From the NCBI RefSeq assembly GCF_000016525.1, contig NC_009515.1, forward strand, positions 894,501 to 958,500: a stretch of 64,000 nt of DNA, written 5' to 3'. The notes below the pieces were generated by a model. The model made no database searches and was not told the DNA's origin. It worked only from the letters and a program-made list of their open reading frames with translations. Below are positions 27,299-36,512 of the stretch, piece by piece. The DNA is from Methanobrevibacter smithii ATCC 35061. Lineage in GTDB: Archaea > Methanobacteriota > Methanobacteria > Methanobacteriales > Methanobacteriaceae. Position 1 is the stretch's first letter; every line of letters starts with the position of its first letter. Both the position numbers and the translations under genes were made by a program.

Positions 27299-27336
27299 TT
27301 ATATACTACAAATAATCATATACCCTACTAGGTATA
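27299..27336 (+). promoter_or_regulatory. csoR promoter with CsoR-type operator
   Basis: TATA-like TTATATAC at 27299-27306, then an inverted repeat TATACC-N6-GGTATA at 27319-27336, covering the expected transcription start near 27325. The same TATACC-N6-GGTATA arrangement recurs before the ATPase gene. A bound repressor would block initiation, as expected of an autoregulated CsoR gene. Confidence 0.65.
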
Positions 27337-27348
27337 GGTTGTGTTATT

Positions 27349-27621
27349 TTGAAAAAATGTATGGATTCTGAAAACCTCCACAGAAGATTAAAAAAAATAA
27401 TAGGTCAGCTAAATGCAATTGACCGCATGATCGACGAAGATGTTCCTTGTGAAAATATTTTAATGCAAATAAATGCATCAAAATCAGCACTGCACAAAGT
27501 AGGGCATATAATTGTCGAGGGACATCTTGAACATTGTATTAAAGAAAGTATGGAAAAAGGAGACACTGATGAAGCATTGGCTGATGTATCTACAATTTTA
27601 GAATATTATTCTAGAATTTAA
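27349..27621 (+). CDS. csoR: CsoR/RcnR-family copper-sensing repressor
   Basis: 90 residues, all-helical DUF156 protein. With the TTG start at 27349 the Cu(I) ligands are Cys34, His59 and Cys63, spaced exactly as in CsoR (C-x24-H-x3-C): VPCENIL, GHLEHC. SD-like AGGTTGTG at 27336-27343 supports TTG 27349; ATG 27361 is an alternative that removes four residues. CsoR binds DNA without metal and releases it on binding Cu(I). The operators flanking the gene and the P1B ATPase just downstream make a copper-efflux regulon likely. Confidence 0.9.
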   Translation: MKKCMDSENLHRRLKKIIGQLNAIDRMIDEDVPCENILMQINASKSALHKVGHIIVEGHLEHCIKESMEKGDTDEALADVSTILEYYSRI

Positions 27622-27639
27622 TTTTTTTTAAAATAATTT

Positions 27640-27657
27640 TATACCTATAGGGGTATA
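27640..27657 (+). promoter_or_regulatory. Second CsoR-type operator, before the P1B ATPase
   Basis: TATACC-N6-GGTATA again, here with GG in the spacer so that the right part also forms the palindrome GGTATACC (27652-27659). It lies 19-36 bases upstream of ATG 27677, in the short csoR-ATPase gap. Confidence 0.6.
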
Positions 27658-27676
27658 CCTATATCAAGGTGATTTA

Positions 27677-29503
27677 ATGAATATTAAAAATTGGTTAAGA
27701 AAAGAGGAATTAATAGAAATAACACTAATGTTTATTTCAGCTATCACACTGATAATCAGATTTATAAAACCAAACTTATTATTCTTTGATTTATCAGGGA
27801 TAGCAATCATATTGTGCGGACTGCCAATAATTAAAGAAGCAATAGAAGCACTGATACACGAAAAAGACATAAAAGCAGATTTGCTTGTTTCAATAGCCAT
27901 TATATCCTCAACAATAATTGGAGAATTATTTGCTGCAGGAGTTATTGCTTTAATAATGACTATTGGCGGGTTTTTAGAAGAATATACAGTAAGCAAAACT
28001 CAAAATGAAATTAAAAATCTAATCAACATTACTCCAACAACTGCAACATTAATAAAAGACAATAATACTGAAAAAAAGATAAATGCCAAAGACATTAAAA
28101 CAAATGACATTATAAAAGTTTTGCCGGGAGAAATAATTCCCGGAGACGGAATAATCATTGACGGCAATTCATCTATTAACCCGGCAGCTTTAACTGGAGA
28201 ATCTCTGCCTGTTGATAAAAGTACAGGTGATGAAGTATTCAGTGGTACAATAAATTTATACGGTTCAATAATCATTAAAGCAACTAAAAATGGAGAAAAC
28301 AGTTCTGTAAACCAATTAATAAAATTAATTGAATCATCAAAACCTGAAAATGCAAAAATCGTAAAAGCAGCCGACAAATGGGCAACATGGATTGTAGCAG
28401 TTGCATTTGTTTGTTCTATCGGAACATGGATTGTAACTCATGAAATTTTAAGATCAGTTACAGTACTTGTAGTATTCTGCCCATGTGCATTAGTCCTAGC
28501 TACACCCACTGCAATTATGGCAGCTATCGGAAATCTAAGCAAAAAAGGAATTCTTGTTAAGGATGGGGAGTCTCTTGAAGAACTGGCTAAAGTGAATGAC
28601 TTAATTTTAGATAAAACCGGAACTTTAACATGTGGAGAACCTGAAGTAAGTGAAATAATTTCATGTAATGATAAATACTCCAAAAAAGAAATAATACACA
28701 TTCTTGCATCTCTTGAAAATAAATCAGAACATCCCTTAGCTAAATCAATTGTAAAATATTATAAAAATCATGAAAATAAAACATTGAAAGAGGTAAATGA
28801 CTTTGAAATTATTCCCGGAACCGGAGTTAAAGGAAAAATCAGAAATGATGAGCTAATCGCAGGAAATAGGAAAATTCTAAATAAAACATATGAAACTGAA
28901 TTAGATGATGAAACAACTGCAGTATATCTTTGTAAAAATAACCAATTAATTGGAGCAGTACTGCTGTCTGATTTTTTAAGAAAAAATGCAGTTGATGTTA
29001 TTCTTAATTTAAAAGCCATGAATGTTACTCCAATACTTATGAGTGGAGACAATAAAAATACCACCAGAAATATTGCTGCAAAAGCTGGAATTGACAATTA
29101 TAAATATGATTGTTTACCTGAAGATAAAAGTAATTACATTAAAGAATTACAATTAAATGACAAGAAAGTAGCTATGATTGGAGATGGATTAAATGATGCA
29201 CCTTCACTTAAAAAGGCCAATGTAGGAATTTCAATGGGCAGTATTGGCAGCGATATTTCAATTGAAGCATCAAATATTACTTTAATTCATGACAACATCC
29301 GCGATTTGCCCCATTTATTTAAATTATCAAGAAAGACTTTAAAGACTATCAATGTCGGCATTGCATTTGCATTGATTTTAAATCTAATCGCAACAATTTT
29401 AGCCATATTCGGCCTGTTAAATCCAATTGAAGGAGCATTTGTCCACAATATAGGTTCAGTTATTGTAATTATTTATGCATCCTCTTTATTAAAATACAAA
29501 TAG
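27677..29503 (+). CDS. P1B-type heavy-metal-transporting ATPase (copper-type by context)
   Basis: 608 residues. It has no N-terminal HMA domain and opens directly with membrane helices. Motifs in order: TGES in PAALTGESLPVDKS (actuator), VVFCPCALVLATP (CPC-x6-P metal site in TM6), ILDKTGTLTCGEP (phosphorylated Asp), KSEHPLAKSI (HP motif), MIGDGLNDAPSL. The last helices read INVGIAFALILNLIA and HNIGSVIVIIYASSLL; the MxxSS of typical Cu+ pumps is not there, nor the DxG of Zn/Cd pumps. Context (CsoR gene upstream, HMA chaperone downstream) suggests Cu(I) efflux. SD AAGGTGA precedes the ATG. Confidence 0.87.
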   Translation: MNIKNWLRKEELIEITLMFISAITLIIRFIKPNLLFFDLSGIAIILCGLPIIKEAIEALIHEKDIKADLLVSIAIISSTIIGELFAAGVIALIMTIGGFLEEYTVSKTQNEIKNLINITPTTATLIKDNNTEKKINAKDIKTNDIIKVLPGEIIPGDGIIIDGNSSINPAALTGESLPVDKSTGDEVFSGTINLYGSIIIKATKNGENSSVNQLIKLIESSKPENAKIVKAADKWATWIVAVAFVCSIGTWIVTHEILRSVTVLVVFCPCALVLATPTAIMAAIGNLSKKGILVKDGESLEELAKVNDLILDKTGTLTCGEPEVSEIISCNDKYSKKEIIHILASLENKSEHPLAKSIVKYYKNHENKTLKEVNDFEIIPGTGVKGKIRNDELIAGNRKILNKTYETELDDETTAVYLCKNNQLIGAVLLSDFLRKNAVDVILNLKAMNVTPILMSGDNKNTTRNIAAKAGIDNYKYDCLPEDKSNYIKELQLNDKKVAMIGDGLNDAPSLKKANVGISMGSIGSDISIEASNITLIHDNIRDLPHLFKLSRKTLKTINVGIAFALILNLIATILAIFGLLNPIEGAFVHNIGSVIVIIYASSLLKYK

Positions 29504-29524
29504 ATATTTTGGTATAACTAAAGT

Positions 29525-29532
29525 TTATATAG
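29525..29532 (+). promoter_or_regulatory. TATA box of the HMA-chaperone gene
   Basis: TTATATAG within CTAAAGTTTATATAGG, with a predicted start near 29555, about 25 bases before ATG 29581. SD AAGGAGAA lies between. The chaperone can therefore be transcribed separately from the ATPase. Confidence 0.5.
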
Positions 29533-29580
29533 GATTTCTAGCCAAATAAATAATCATAAACAATAAAGGAGAATAAAATT

Positions 29581-29793
29581 ATGGCAACTGAAGAAAAAAC
29601 CATTAACGTTGTTGGAATGCATTGTCCATCTTGTGTGGCTGCTGTTGAACTTTCTATAAAAGATTTAGACGGGGTAGAAGATGCTAAAGCTGATTTGGAA
29701 AGCAACACTGCAAAAGTTACATTTGATTCAGACAAAGTATCTGATTCTGATTTAGCTGAAGCAGTCAAAGAAGCTGGATTTAAGGTAGAATAA
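29581..29793 (+). CDS. copZ: HMA-domain metallochaperone (CopZ-like)
   Basis: 70 residues, one complete HMA domain (beta-alpha-beta-beta-alpha-beta). The metal loop is GMHCPSCVAAVE with Cys15 and Cys18. Ferries Cu(I) to the ATPase, which lacks its own HMA domain. The rest (VEDAKADLESNTAKVTF, LAEAVKEAGFKVE) is standard for the family. Strong SD and its own TATA box. A T-rich stretch after the stop probably terminates it. Confidence 0.9.
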   Translation: MATEEKTINVVGMHCPSCVAAVELSIKDLDGVEDAKADLESNTAKVTFDSDKVSDSDLAEAVKEAGFKVE

Positions 29794-29929
29794 ATTATCT
29801 GCCTTTGAATCTTTTTTATTATTCTTTTTTACTAATTTTAAAATATCAAATTTTATATAATTTAACTTACAAATTTTAATCCATATAACAAATTTTTTTA
29901 AAAATTTAATATTAAAATTAGGGATTAAA

Positions 29930-30946
29930 ATGAAATCTGTAGCTATAAACGGATATGGAACCATAGGAAAAAGAGTAGCAGATGCAGTAGCTGCTCAAGA
30001 TGATATGAAAGTAATTGGTGTAAGTAAAACTAGACCTAATTACGAATCAAGAACTGCAGTTGAAGAAAAAGGTTATGATTTATACATTGGAATTCCAGAA
30101 AGAGCAGACCAGTTTAAAGAAGCAGGAATTGAAATAGCTGGAACTGTAGAAGACATGATTCAGGAAGCGGATGTTGTTGTAGACTGTACTCCAGGAACTA
30201 TCGGTCCGCAAAACTTGGAAATGTATAAAAAAGCCGGAGTTAAAGCAATTTATCAAGGTGGAGAAGACCACGAATTAACTGGCCTTTCATTTAATGCTAT
30301 TTCAAACTATGATGACTCATATGGTAAAGATTACACAAGAGTTGTTTCATGTAACACTACCGGACTTACACGTACATTAAGTACTATTGACCCAATTGCA
30401 GATATTAAAAAGGTTAGAGCAGTAATGGTTAGAAGAGGATCAGATCCTTCAGAAGTTAAAAAAGGACCTATCAACTCTATTGTACCAAACCCTCCAAAAG
30501 TACCTTCTCACCACGGACCTGATGTAAAAACTGTTATGGAAGGTATTGACGTGACAACAATGGCATTGCTTGTTCCTACAACTCTTATGCACCAACACAA
30601 CATAATGGTTGAAATTAATAACGAAGTGGAAACCCAAGAAATTATTGATGCATTAGAAAAACGTTCCAGAGTTCTTGTTGTGGATGCTAGTGAAGGTTTA
30701 GGTTCAACTGCAGAGCTTATGGAATATGCTAAAGAACTTGGAAGAAACAGAAATGATTTATACGAAATTCCAGTTTGGAGAGAATCAATAAATGTTGTAG
30801 GTAACGAATTATACTACATGCAGGCTGTTCACCAGGAATCAGATGTTGTTCCAGAAAACATTGATGCAATTCGTGCATTACTTGAAATGGAATCAGACAA
30901 TGAAAAATCAATAGCTAAAACCAACAAAGCAATGGGAATCTTATAA
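29930..30946 (+). CDS. gap: Glyceraldehyde-3-phosphate dehydrogenase, archaeal class II
   Basis: 338 residues. NAD(P)-binding [15 protein letters not shown] at the N terminus; catalytic Cys in [13 protein letters not shown] at about residue 140; [10 protein letters not shown] and [12 protein letters not shown] are typical of the archaeal class. Catalyses the phosphorylating oxidation of GAP, used mostly for gluconeogenesis in methanogens. SD-like GGGAT precedes ATG 29930. Confidence 0.97.
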   Translation: MKSVAINGYGTIGKRVADAVAAQDDMKVIGVSKTRPNYESRTAVEEKGYDLYIGIPERADQFKEAGIEIAGTVEDMIQEADVVVDCTPGTIGPQNLEMYKKAGVKAIYQGGEDHELTGLSFNAISNYDDSYGKDYTRVVSCNTTGLTRTLSTIDPIADIKKVRAVMVRRGSDPSEVKKGPINSIVPNPPKVPSHHGPDVKTVMEGIDVTTMALLVPTTLMHQHNIMVEINNEVETQEIIDALEKRSRVLVVDASEGLGSTAELMEYAKELGRNRNDLYEIPVWRESINVVGNELYYMQAVHQESDVVPENIDAIRALLEMESDNEKSIAKTNKAMGIL

Positions 30947-30972
30947 TTTCCCACCAACACTTTTTTGATAAA

Positions 30973-31809
30973 ATGAAACATAAAGTAATGTTTGGACCTG
31001 CAGGAAGTCCTGTCAATTATAAAGGAGCAGCCTACAAGGCACCGAAATATATTAAAGAAGAAGGTCTTGATTCTTATGAATATCAGTCACCTTACGGAGT
31101 AAGGATTGGTGAAAAATCAGCTAAAATTTTAAAAGAAGAATCTGAAAAACATGACATTCTAATTTCAATGCACGGTCCATATTACATAAATTTATGTTCT
31201 AAAGAAGAGGAAAAAATTAAAAAAAGCCTCAACCATTTAATTGCAACAGCACGTGCAGGAGAATGGATGGGTGCATACAGATTAGTGTTCCATCCAGGTT
31301 TTTATTCAAATAGAAAACCGGGAAAAGCTATGGAAATTTCCAAAAACACTATTAACCAATTATTTGAAGAGCTGGAAGCTGAAGGTATTGAAGAATTTAC
31401 CTTTGCGCCAGAAACTACAGGTAAACGTTCACAGCAGGGAAATGTTTCAGAAATTATCGAATTATGTGCAAGTTTTGATCATTTTGAACCAACAGTTGAT
31501 TTCGCCCATGTTCATGCACGAGGCAGAGGGTTTTTAAATAAAAAAGAAGACTATAACTGTATTTTTTCACAGCTGGAAGATAACCTAGATATTGATATCC
31601 TTCATTGCCATTTTACAACAATTGAATACGGTAACGGCGGTGAAGTAAAACACCATACACTTGCTGAAAGTAATGAATATGGACCTGACATTAAGGATTT
31701 GCTTGCAAATCTCATAGACAATGGCTGGAGAGCAAATATTATTTGTGAAACTCCCCTAAGAGATGAAGATGCTCTAAAGATGAAAGAGCTTTATGAATCT
31801 ATGATTTAA
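30973..31809 (+). CDS. Endonuclease IV-like (AP endonuclease family 2) TIM-barrel protein
   Basis: 278 residues of the xylose-isomerase-like TIM barrel. Zinc-site features resemble Nfo: SMHGPYYINL, LVFHPGF, FAPETTGK (Glu), PTVDFAHVHARG (Asp-His), ILHCHFT and ICETP (Glu). Acts on abasic sites in DNA if a true Nfo; the archaeal branch is distant, so a sugar-isomerase-like role is possible. It follows gap by 26 bases and may be read through from it. Its stop is one base from the convergent phosphoesterase gene. Confidence 0.8.
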   Translation: MKHKVMFGPAGSPVNYKGAAYKAPKYIKEEGLDSYEYQSPYGVRIGEKSAKILKEESEKHDILISMHGPYYINLCSKEEEKIKKSLNHLIATARAGEWMGAYRLVFHPGFYSNRKPGKAMEISKNTINQLFEELEAEGIEEFTFAPETTGKRSQQGNVSEIIELCASFDHFEPTVDFAHVHARGRGFLNKKEDYNCIFSQLEDNLDIDILHCHFTTIEYGNGGEVKHHTLAESNEYGPDIKDLLANLIDNGWRANIICETPLRDEDALKMKELYESMI

Positions 31810-31810
31810 A

Positions 31811-32881
31811 CTATTTTTTTCTTAATTTTAATATAACTAATTCAGAATCAGTCCTCCACCTCATTGGAGTATCCATTGAACCTACTCCAGTAGTAACTGA
31901 CAGATAACTGCCATTTTTTTCAAAAATTCCCATATTATATTTGAACATCAATTTGCAAAACCACCTCATCGGATAAAATTGCCCTCCGTGAGTATGGCCC
32001 GATAGCTGAAGATTATAACCTAAGCGAGTAAACAAATCCCAGCCATAAGGAACATGATAATTTATAATATTTACTGCATCTTCATCAGTAGCCTGTTTTA
32101 ACTGTTCATTAGAGACATCTTCCTTATCTCCAAAAGTAAAAGATAATCCGAAGATATTCAATCCATTGAATTCCATTTTTTCATCATCCAAAATAATCAT
32201 TCCCGCTTTTTTAGCGGCCCTGCAAACGTTTTCAATTCCAGGATAGAAATCATGATTTCCAGGTGTAAATACAATCGGCATATTTACCTTTTTAAATGCC
32301 TGAAAATCATCTTCTTTAACTACACAAGACCCGTCAGCCAAATCTCCTGAAACAATAGCTATATCACACCTATCAGACAATTCATTTAACTTATCAGCTA
32401 CATGATTAATTATTTTTTTATGTCTTACAGCACCAAAATGTATATCTGACAAATGGACAATGTTAACTTCCTCTTTTAAATTATCAAATTTCAAAGTATG
32501 CTCTTTAACTACTAATTTATGAGCATGAAAATAACTGTAAACTCCCAAAATTGGCACAACAGCAAGTAAAATACATACTGCAAAAAGTGAAATGCCAATA
32601 AACTGTTTTATTGCATAAATAACAATTAAATCTATTAAAATCATCAACATTGCCCACTGCCAAATCCCGAATATTTCAGTGCAAAATCTTCCAGCAGCTG
32701 TTGATTTTTTCTCTTCAAATATCATTGGAATGCATTGCAGGCCACCTAACAATAAAGTAGCTATGAACAAATAAACATCCTTAACTCCTCCAAAAAGTAA
32801 AAAGAAATATTTCAACAGGAAAAATTCAAAAAGCATGTAAAATGGGGTTGCTATAAAAACTCTTTTTGTTCTAAAACTCAT
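31811..32881 (-). CDS. Membrane-anchored calcineurin-like metallophosphoesterase (YkuE/YaeI type)
   Basis: 356 residues: about four N-terminal hydrophobic helices (residues ~8-120), then a metallophosphoesterase domain with all five motifs: HLSDIHFGA, IVSGDLADGS, FTPGNHDFYPG, INYHVPYG and LSGHTHGGQFYP. Proteins of this kind sit on the membrane and cleave phosphodiesters or pyrophosphate of lipid-linked substrates; the actual substrate is unknown. The ATG is at 32881. The gene is divergent from the 3-hydroxyacyl-CoA dehydrogenase gene. Confidence 0.88.
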   Translation of the reverse strand: MSFRTKRVFIATPFYMLFEFFLLKYFFLLFGGVKDVYLFIATLLLGGLQCIPMIFEEKKSTAAGRFCTEIFGIWQWAMLMILIDLIVIYAIKQFIGISLFAVCILLAVVPILGVYSYFHAHKLVVKEHTLKFDNLKEEVNIVHLSDIHFGAVRHKKIINHVADKLNELSDRCDIAIVSGDLADGSCVVKEDDFQAFKKVNMPIVFTPGNHDFYPGIENVCRAAKKAGMIILDDEKMEFNGLNIFGLSFTFGDKEDVSNEQLKQATDEDAVNIINYHVPYGWDLFTRLGYNLQLSGHTHGGQFYPMRWFCKLMFKYNMGIFEKNGSYLSVTTGVGSMDTPMRWRTDSELVILKLRKK

Positions 32882-33023
32882 TTTTTCATCTCTAAACAGC
32901 TAATTAGTTGATTTATTTTAAAATTATTTAAATCTTTAGCCAGATTATAACGAAATTAATAAAAATAATGACTTTCTTAATTATGAAACATAGGATATTA
33001 CTATGTATCCCAGAGGTGTAAAA

Positions 33024-33959
33024 ATGAATATGAAGAAAATTGTAGTAGCAGGTGGTGGAGTATTAGGCAGTCAAATTGCTCTTCAATCTGCTTTTTGTGG
33101 CTTTGATGTAACTATATGGTTAAGAAGCGAAGGATCAATCGAAAGAGCACAACCTAAACTTTTAAGATTGAAAGAAATTTATTTAAACACTCTTGAAGCA
33201 ATGAAAACAAATCCTGCAGCATACTGCAGAGGATTCAGCTGTGAAAACGAACTGTCAGCAGACAAAATCAACGAGCTTAAGCAAAAAGTTGAAGATGCAT
33301 ATGACAGCATAACTTTAACAACAAGCTATGAAGAAGCAGGAAATGATGCTGATTTAATTATTGAAGCTATTGCTGAAGATCCTAAACAGAAAATAGCATT
33401 TTATCAGGAATTAGCTAAACACATTCCTGAAAAAACAATTATTGCAACAAATTCCTCTACAATGCTCCCAAGTGCATTTGCCCAATACACAGGACGTCCT
33501 GAAAAGTACCTTGCACTCCATTTTGCAAATGAAATCTGGAGAAACAATACTGCAGAAATTATGGGCCATCCTGATACTGGTCAAGAATATTACGATGCAG
33601 TATGCGAATTTGCTGAAAACATTAATATGATTCCGTTAAAACTTAAAAAAGAACAACCAGGATACATTCTTAATTCCATGCTTGTTCCGTTTTTAAGTGC
33701 TGCAGAAGCATTATATGCAGATGGAGTAGCTGACTTTGAAACTATTGACAAAACATGGATGTTGGCTACAGGTGCACCATTAGGTCCATTTAGAATACTT
33801 GATGTTGTAGGTCTAACTACTGCATATAACATTGGTATGATGAATCCGAAAGCCAGCGATCCGGACACCATTGAAGGAAAAGTTGCAGCTATGCTTAAAG
33901 AAAAAATAGATGCTGGAAAAACCGGTATAAACTCCGGTGAAGGATTCTACAAATATTAA
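33024..33959 (+). CDS. 3-hydroxyacyl-CoA dehydrogenase family protein
   Basis: About 311 residues. Rossmann start IVVAGGGVLGSQIALQSAFCGF with the NAD motif, the central IIEAIAEDPKQKIAFYQEL and ATNSSTMLPS (conserved Ser), LHFANEIW in place of the usual LHFFNP, and the C-terminal domain ending NSGEGFYKY, the family hallmark. AGAGGTG at 33012-33018 sets ATG 33024 rather than ATG 33003. No thiolase, enoyl-CoA hydratase or acyl-CoA dehydrogenase gene lies nearby, so the substrate is unclear; a short 3-hydroxyacyl-CoA or another hydroxy acid is possible. Probably acquired from bacteria (inference). Confidence 0.85.
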   Translation: MNMKKIVVAGGGVLGSQIALQSAFCGFDVTIWLRSEGSIERAQPKLLRLKEIYLNTLEAMKTNPAAYCRGFSCENELSADKINELKQKVEDAYDSITLTTSYEEAGNDADLIIEAIAEDPKQKIAFYQELAKHIPEKTIIATNSSTMLPSAFAQYTGRPEKYLALHFANEIWRNNTAEIMGHPDTGQEYYDAVCEFAENINMIPLKLKKEQPGYILNSMLVPFLSAAEALYADGVADFETIDKTWMLATGAPLGPFRILDVVGLTTAYNIGMMNPKASDPDTIEGKVAAMLKEKIDAGKTGINSGEGFYKY

Positions 33960-34174
33960 ACTAAGAATTTAACCATTATTATTTTTTATGAACAGTTAAA
34001 AATCACCTTACCATCACCATAACATTTAACAACAAATGCAACAGCTATCTTAACACACAAACAACTACTTTTAAATCAGCTACCTTATTGAGGGCAAATT
34101 TATTATATTTTTATATAGTAAAACAAATAAAATACATAGGTAATAAAAAACAACTGTTGCAAGTTGGTGACTAA

Positions 34175-35299
34175 ATGAAAACAAACAACAAAACCCAAGA
34201 GACAAAACCATCTAACCCAAAATCAAAAACCGCACAAAAAGAAAACACTCCTTTTGCTGAAAGTGTAGTTTTAAAACCTGTAGGTTATCCTTTTGATTTT
34301 GCAATGATGGAAAATAATCTTGAAATTATCGATAAAACACTCTTTGAAGAGTATGCTCGTGAACAATGGTTAGGGTTAGTTGTAAAAGAAAATTCATATC
34401 TTTTCGATCAAAAAATAATTCCTGATTACGGTTTTCAAATAGTATCTGTTAGCCCCAACAACTCAATAATCGCTGAAAACACTGAAATTAAACTTTTAGA
34501 TATTGAAGAAAGAAATTTGGATACTGTCAAGCGTATTAAAACAAATGTCAAAATTTCAGATATTGTTGGTCAGGAAAATGCTAAAAATAAAACCAAAGTT
34601 CTAATCAAATATCTTGAAGAGCCTGACAAATTCGGTGAATGGGCTCCGAAAAACATTTTATTTTATGGGTTTCCAGGTACCGGTAAAACCATGCTTGTAA
34701 AGGCACTAGCCAATGAACTTGACGTTCCGCTGTATTTAATAAAAGCAACTTCATTAATTGGAGAACATGTTGGAGACAGTGCATCTAAAATACAGGAATT
34801 ATTTGAAAAAGCTCAAAAAACAGCACCATCCATAATATTTATTGATGAAATTGATGCAATTGCACTTCACAGAAGCTTTCAATCACTTAGAGGAGATGTT
34901 GCCGAAATTGTAAATTCCCTTTTAACTGAAATGGATGGAATTAATGACAATAAAGCAGTAGTGACAATAGGAGCTACAAATAACCCAAATTCAATTGATT
35001 ATGCTGTAAGAAGCAGATTTGAAGAAGAAATTGAATTTGTCTTACCTGATGATAACGAAAGAAAATCTATCTTTGAAAACAATCTTAAAACATTTCCACT
35101 CAAATATGATTTGAATATTGAAAAGCTAGTTAAAATCAGCAAAAATATGTCCGGAAGAGACATTAAAGAAAAGATTTTGAAAACAGCTCTTCACCATGCG
35201 ATTTCACATGACAAAGAAACTGTAGATAACAAAGATGTGGAATATGCTCTAAAAGCAAGTAAAATTAAAAATAGTGAAGTAAAAGGAATGTTTGAATAA
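34175..35299 (+). CDS. AAA-family ATPase with a single Cdc48/PAN-like AAA module
   Basis: 374 residues. Residues 1-~120 (a charged tail, then an unrecognised domain with EEYAREQWLGLVVKEN) precede one AAA module: ISDIVGQENAK, Walker A YGFPGTGKTML, Walker B IIFIDEIDAIALH, sensor-1 IGATNNPNSID, and the SRH with arginine in RSRFEEEIEF. A C-terminal helical lid ends the protein. It resembles uncharacterised archaeal AAA proteins more than PAN, because the N-terminal coiled coil and OB domain of PAN are not evident. SD GGTGA precedes ATG 34175. The 215-base leader region has a TATA-like TTTTATATAG around 34110-34118. Confidence 0.8.
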   Translation: MKTNNKTQETKPSNPKSKTAQKENTPFAESVVLKPVGYPFDFAMMENNLEIIDKTLFEEYAREQWLGLVVKENSYLFDQKIIPDYGFQIVSVSPNNSIIAENTEIKLLDIEERNLDTVKRIKTNVKISDIVGQENAKNKTKVLIKYLEEPDKFGEWAPKNILFYGFPGTGKTMLVKALANELDVPLYLIKATSLIGEHVGDSASKIQELFEKAQKTAPSIIFIDEIDAIALHRSFQSLRGDVAEIVNSLLTEMDGINDNKAVVTIGATNNPNSIDYAVRSRFEEEIEFVLPDDNERKSIFENNLKTFPLKYDLNIEKLVKISKNMSGRDIKEKILKTALHHAISHDKETVDNKDVEYALKASKIKNSEVKGMFE

Positions 35300-35312
35300 A
35301 AACCTTCTTTAA

Positions 35313-36512
35313 TTATTTTTCTTCAAACATAAATTCAATAGCTCTGATCAATTCTTCATCATTTTCATGAGCTGCCTGTTTAATTTTTTTAGAAATATCA
35401 AAAAATATTTTGTTGACAATAGAATTTGTTAAATTATCTATTATTTTAGCATTTGCATCTACATCAGAAAGTTTGGCAATCGCCTTTTCAGTTTCTCTTT
35501 CTCGTATATTTTCCATAGATACTCTTAAATTAGCAATAATATCTTCAACACCAATTAACTTAAAGGATTCTTTAAGTAAACTGAACTCTTCATCGATGAT
35601 ATTTTCAGCTTCTGCAAATTCTTTTTTTCTGAGTTTAGTATTTTCATCTGCAATCTCACGCAAATCATCAATGTTAAATAATTTAACTCCCAATTCGCAG
35701 ACATCTTCGCAAATATCTCTTGGATTAGCTATATCAATCATTAACAAGTCTTTAAAATCTCCATCAGTCTTTTCCAAACGTTCTTTATTTAAAATATAAT
35801 GAGGAGCACCTGTTGCACTTATTATCAGGTCTGCTGTTTGGACATATTTGCCTAATTCGTTAAAAAGAACAGCATGACCGTTTAAATCATTAGCCAGTTC
35901 AACTGCAACATAATAAGTTCTGTTTGCAACAAATATTGCATTTAAATTTTTCTCAGCCAAAGCCTTAGCCACCAGCTTACCCATCTTCCCTGCACCAATA
36001 ACCAAAACAGACTTGTTTTCAAGATTCCCCAAATGCTTTTCAGCCAAATCAACAGCTGCAGAACCTATGGAAATTGATCCTTTGTTAATATTGGTTTTAT
36101 TTCTCACTACACGACCGACATGAATAGCTTTAGTAAAAATAGAATCCAAAATCTTTCCGCAATGACGTTCTTTAAATGCCTTTTGCTTAGCATCACTAAC
36201 CTGGCCTAAAATCTGGTCTTCACCTACAATCATAGACTCCAGACCTGAAGTCATACGGAAAAGATGCTTAATAACACTGTCTCCATAATCAATAATAATG
36301 CTTTTATTTTCATGAGATAAAAGAGAATCAGAAGCATCTATATTGTCATTATGAATGTAATATTCCTTACGATTACATGTAGATATTTCCACATATTCTA
36401 CAATTGAATACTTTTCCTGCAATTCCAAAAATAACTGATCCATTTCCTTTGCAATATTTTCCATAGCATCAATATTTGCAATTTTATGGTCAACTCTTAA
36501 ATTAAGTATCAT
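35313..36512 (-). CDS. hemA: Glutamyl-tRNA reductase
   Basis: Reduces glutamyl-tRNA to glutamate-1-semialdehyde, the first step to tetrapyrroles (F430, sirohaem, cobamides). Visible: catalytic Cys in EISTCNRKEYYI, the conserved MTSGLESMIVGEDQILGQV, NADPH-binding VLVIGAGKMGKLVAKAL and SATGAPHYIL. About 399 residues. The start is ATG 36512, after AGGGG; the in-frame TTG just before is less well spaced. It overlaps the precorrin-2 dehydrogenase stop by 11 bases, so the two form an operon. Confidence 0.96.
   Translation of the reverse strand: MILNLRVDHKIANIDAMENIAKEMDQLFLELQEKYSIVEYVEISTCNRKEYYIHNDNIDASDSLLSHENKSIIIDYGDSVIKHLFRMTSGLESMIVGEDQILGQVSDAKQKAFKERHCGKILDSIFTKAIHVGRVVRNKTNINKGSISIGSAAVDLAEKHLGNLENKSVLVIGAGKMGKLVAKALAEKNLNAIFVANRTYYVAVELANDLNGHAVLFNELGKYVQTADLIISATGAPHYILNKERLEKTDGDFKDLLMIDIANPRDICEDVCELGVKLFNIDDLREIADENTKLRKKEFAEAENIIDEEFSLLKESFKLIGVEDIIANLRVSMENIRERETEKAIAKLSDVDANAKIIDNLTNSIVNKIFFDISKKIKQAAHENDEELIRAIEFMFEEK

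Noticed and set aside
31811-35299. A genomic island because of mixed functions (phosphoesterase, HAD dehydrogenase, AAA)
   Set aside because: No integrase, tRNA, att-like repeats or base-composition step at either side.
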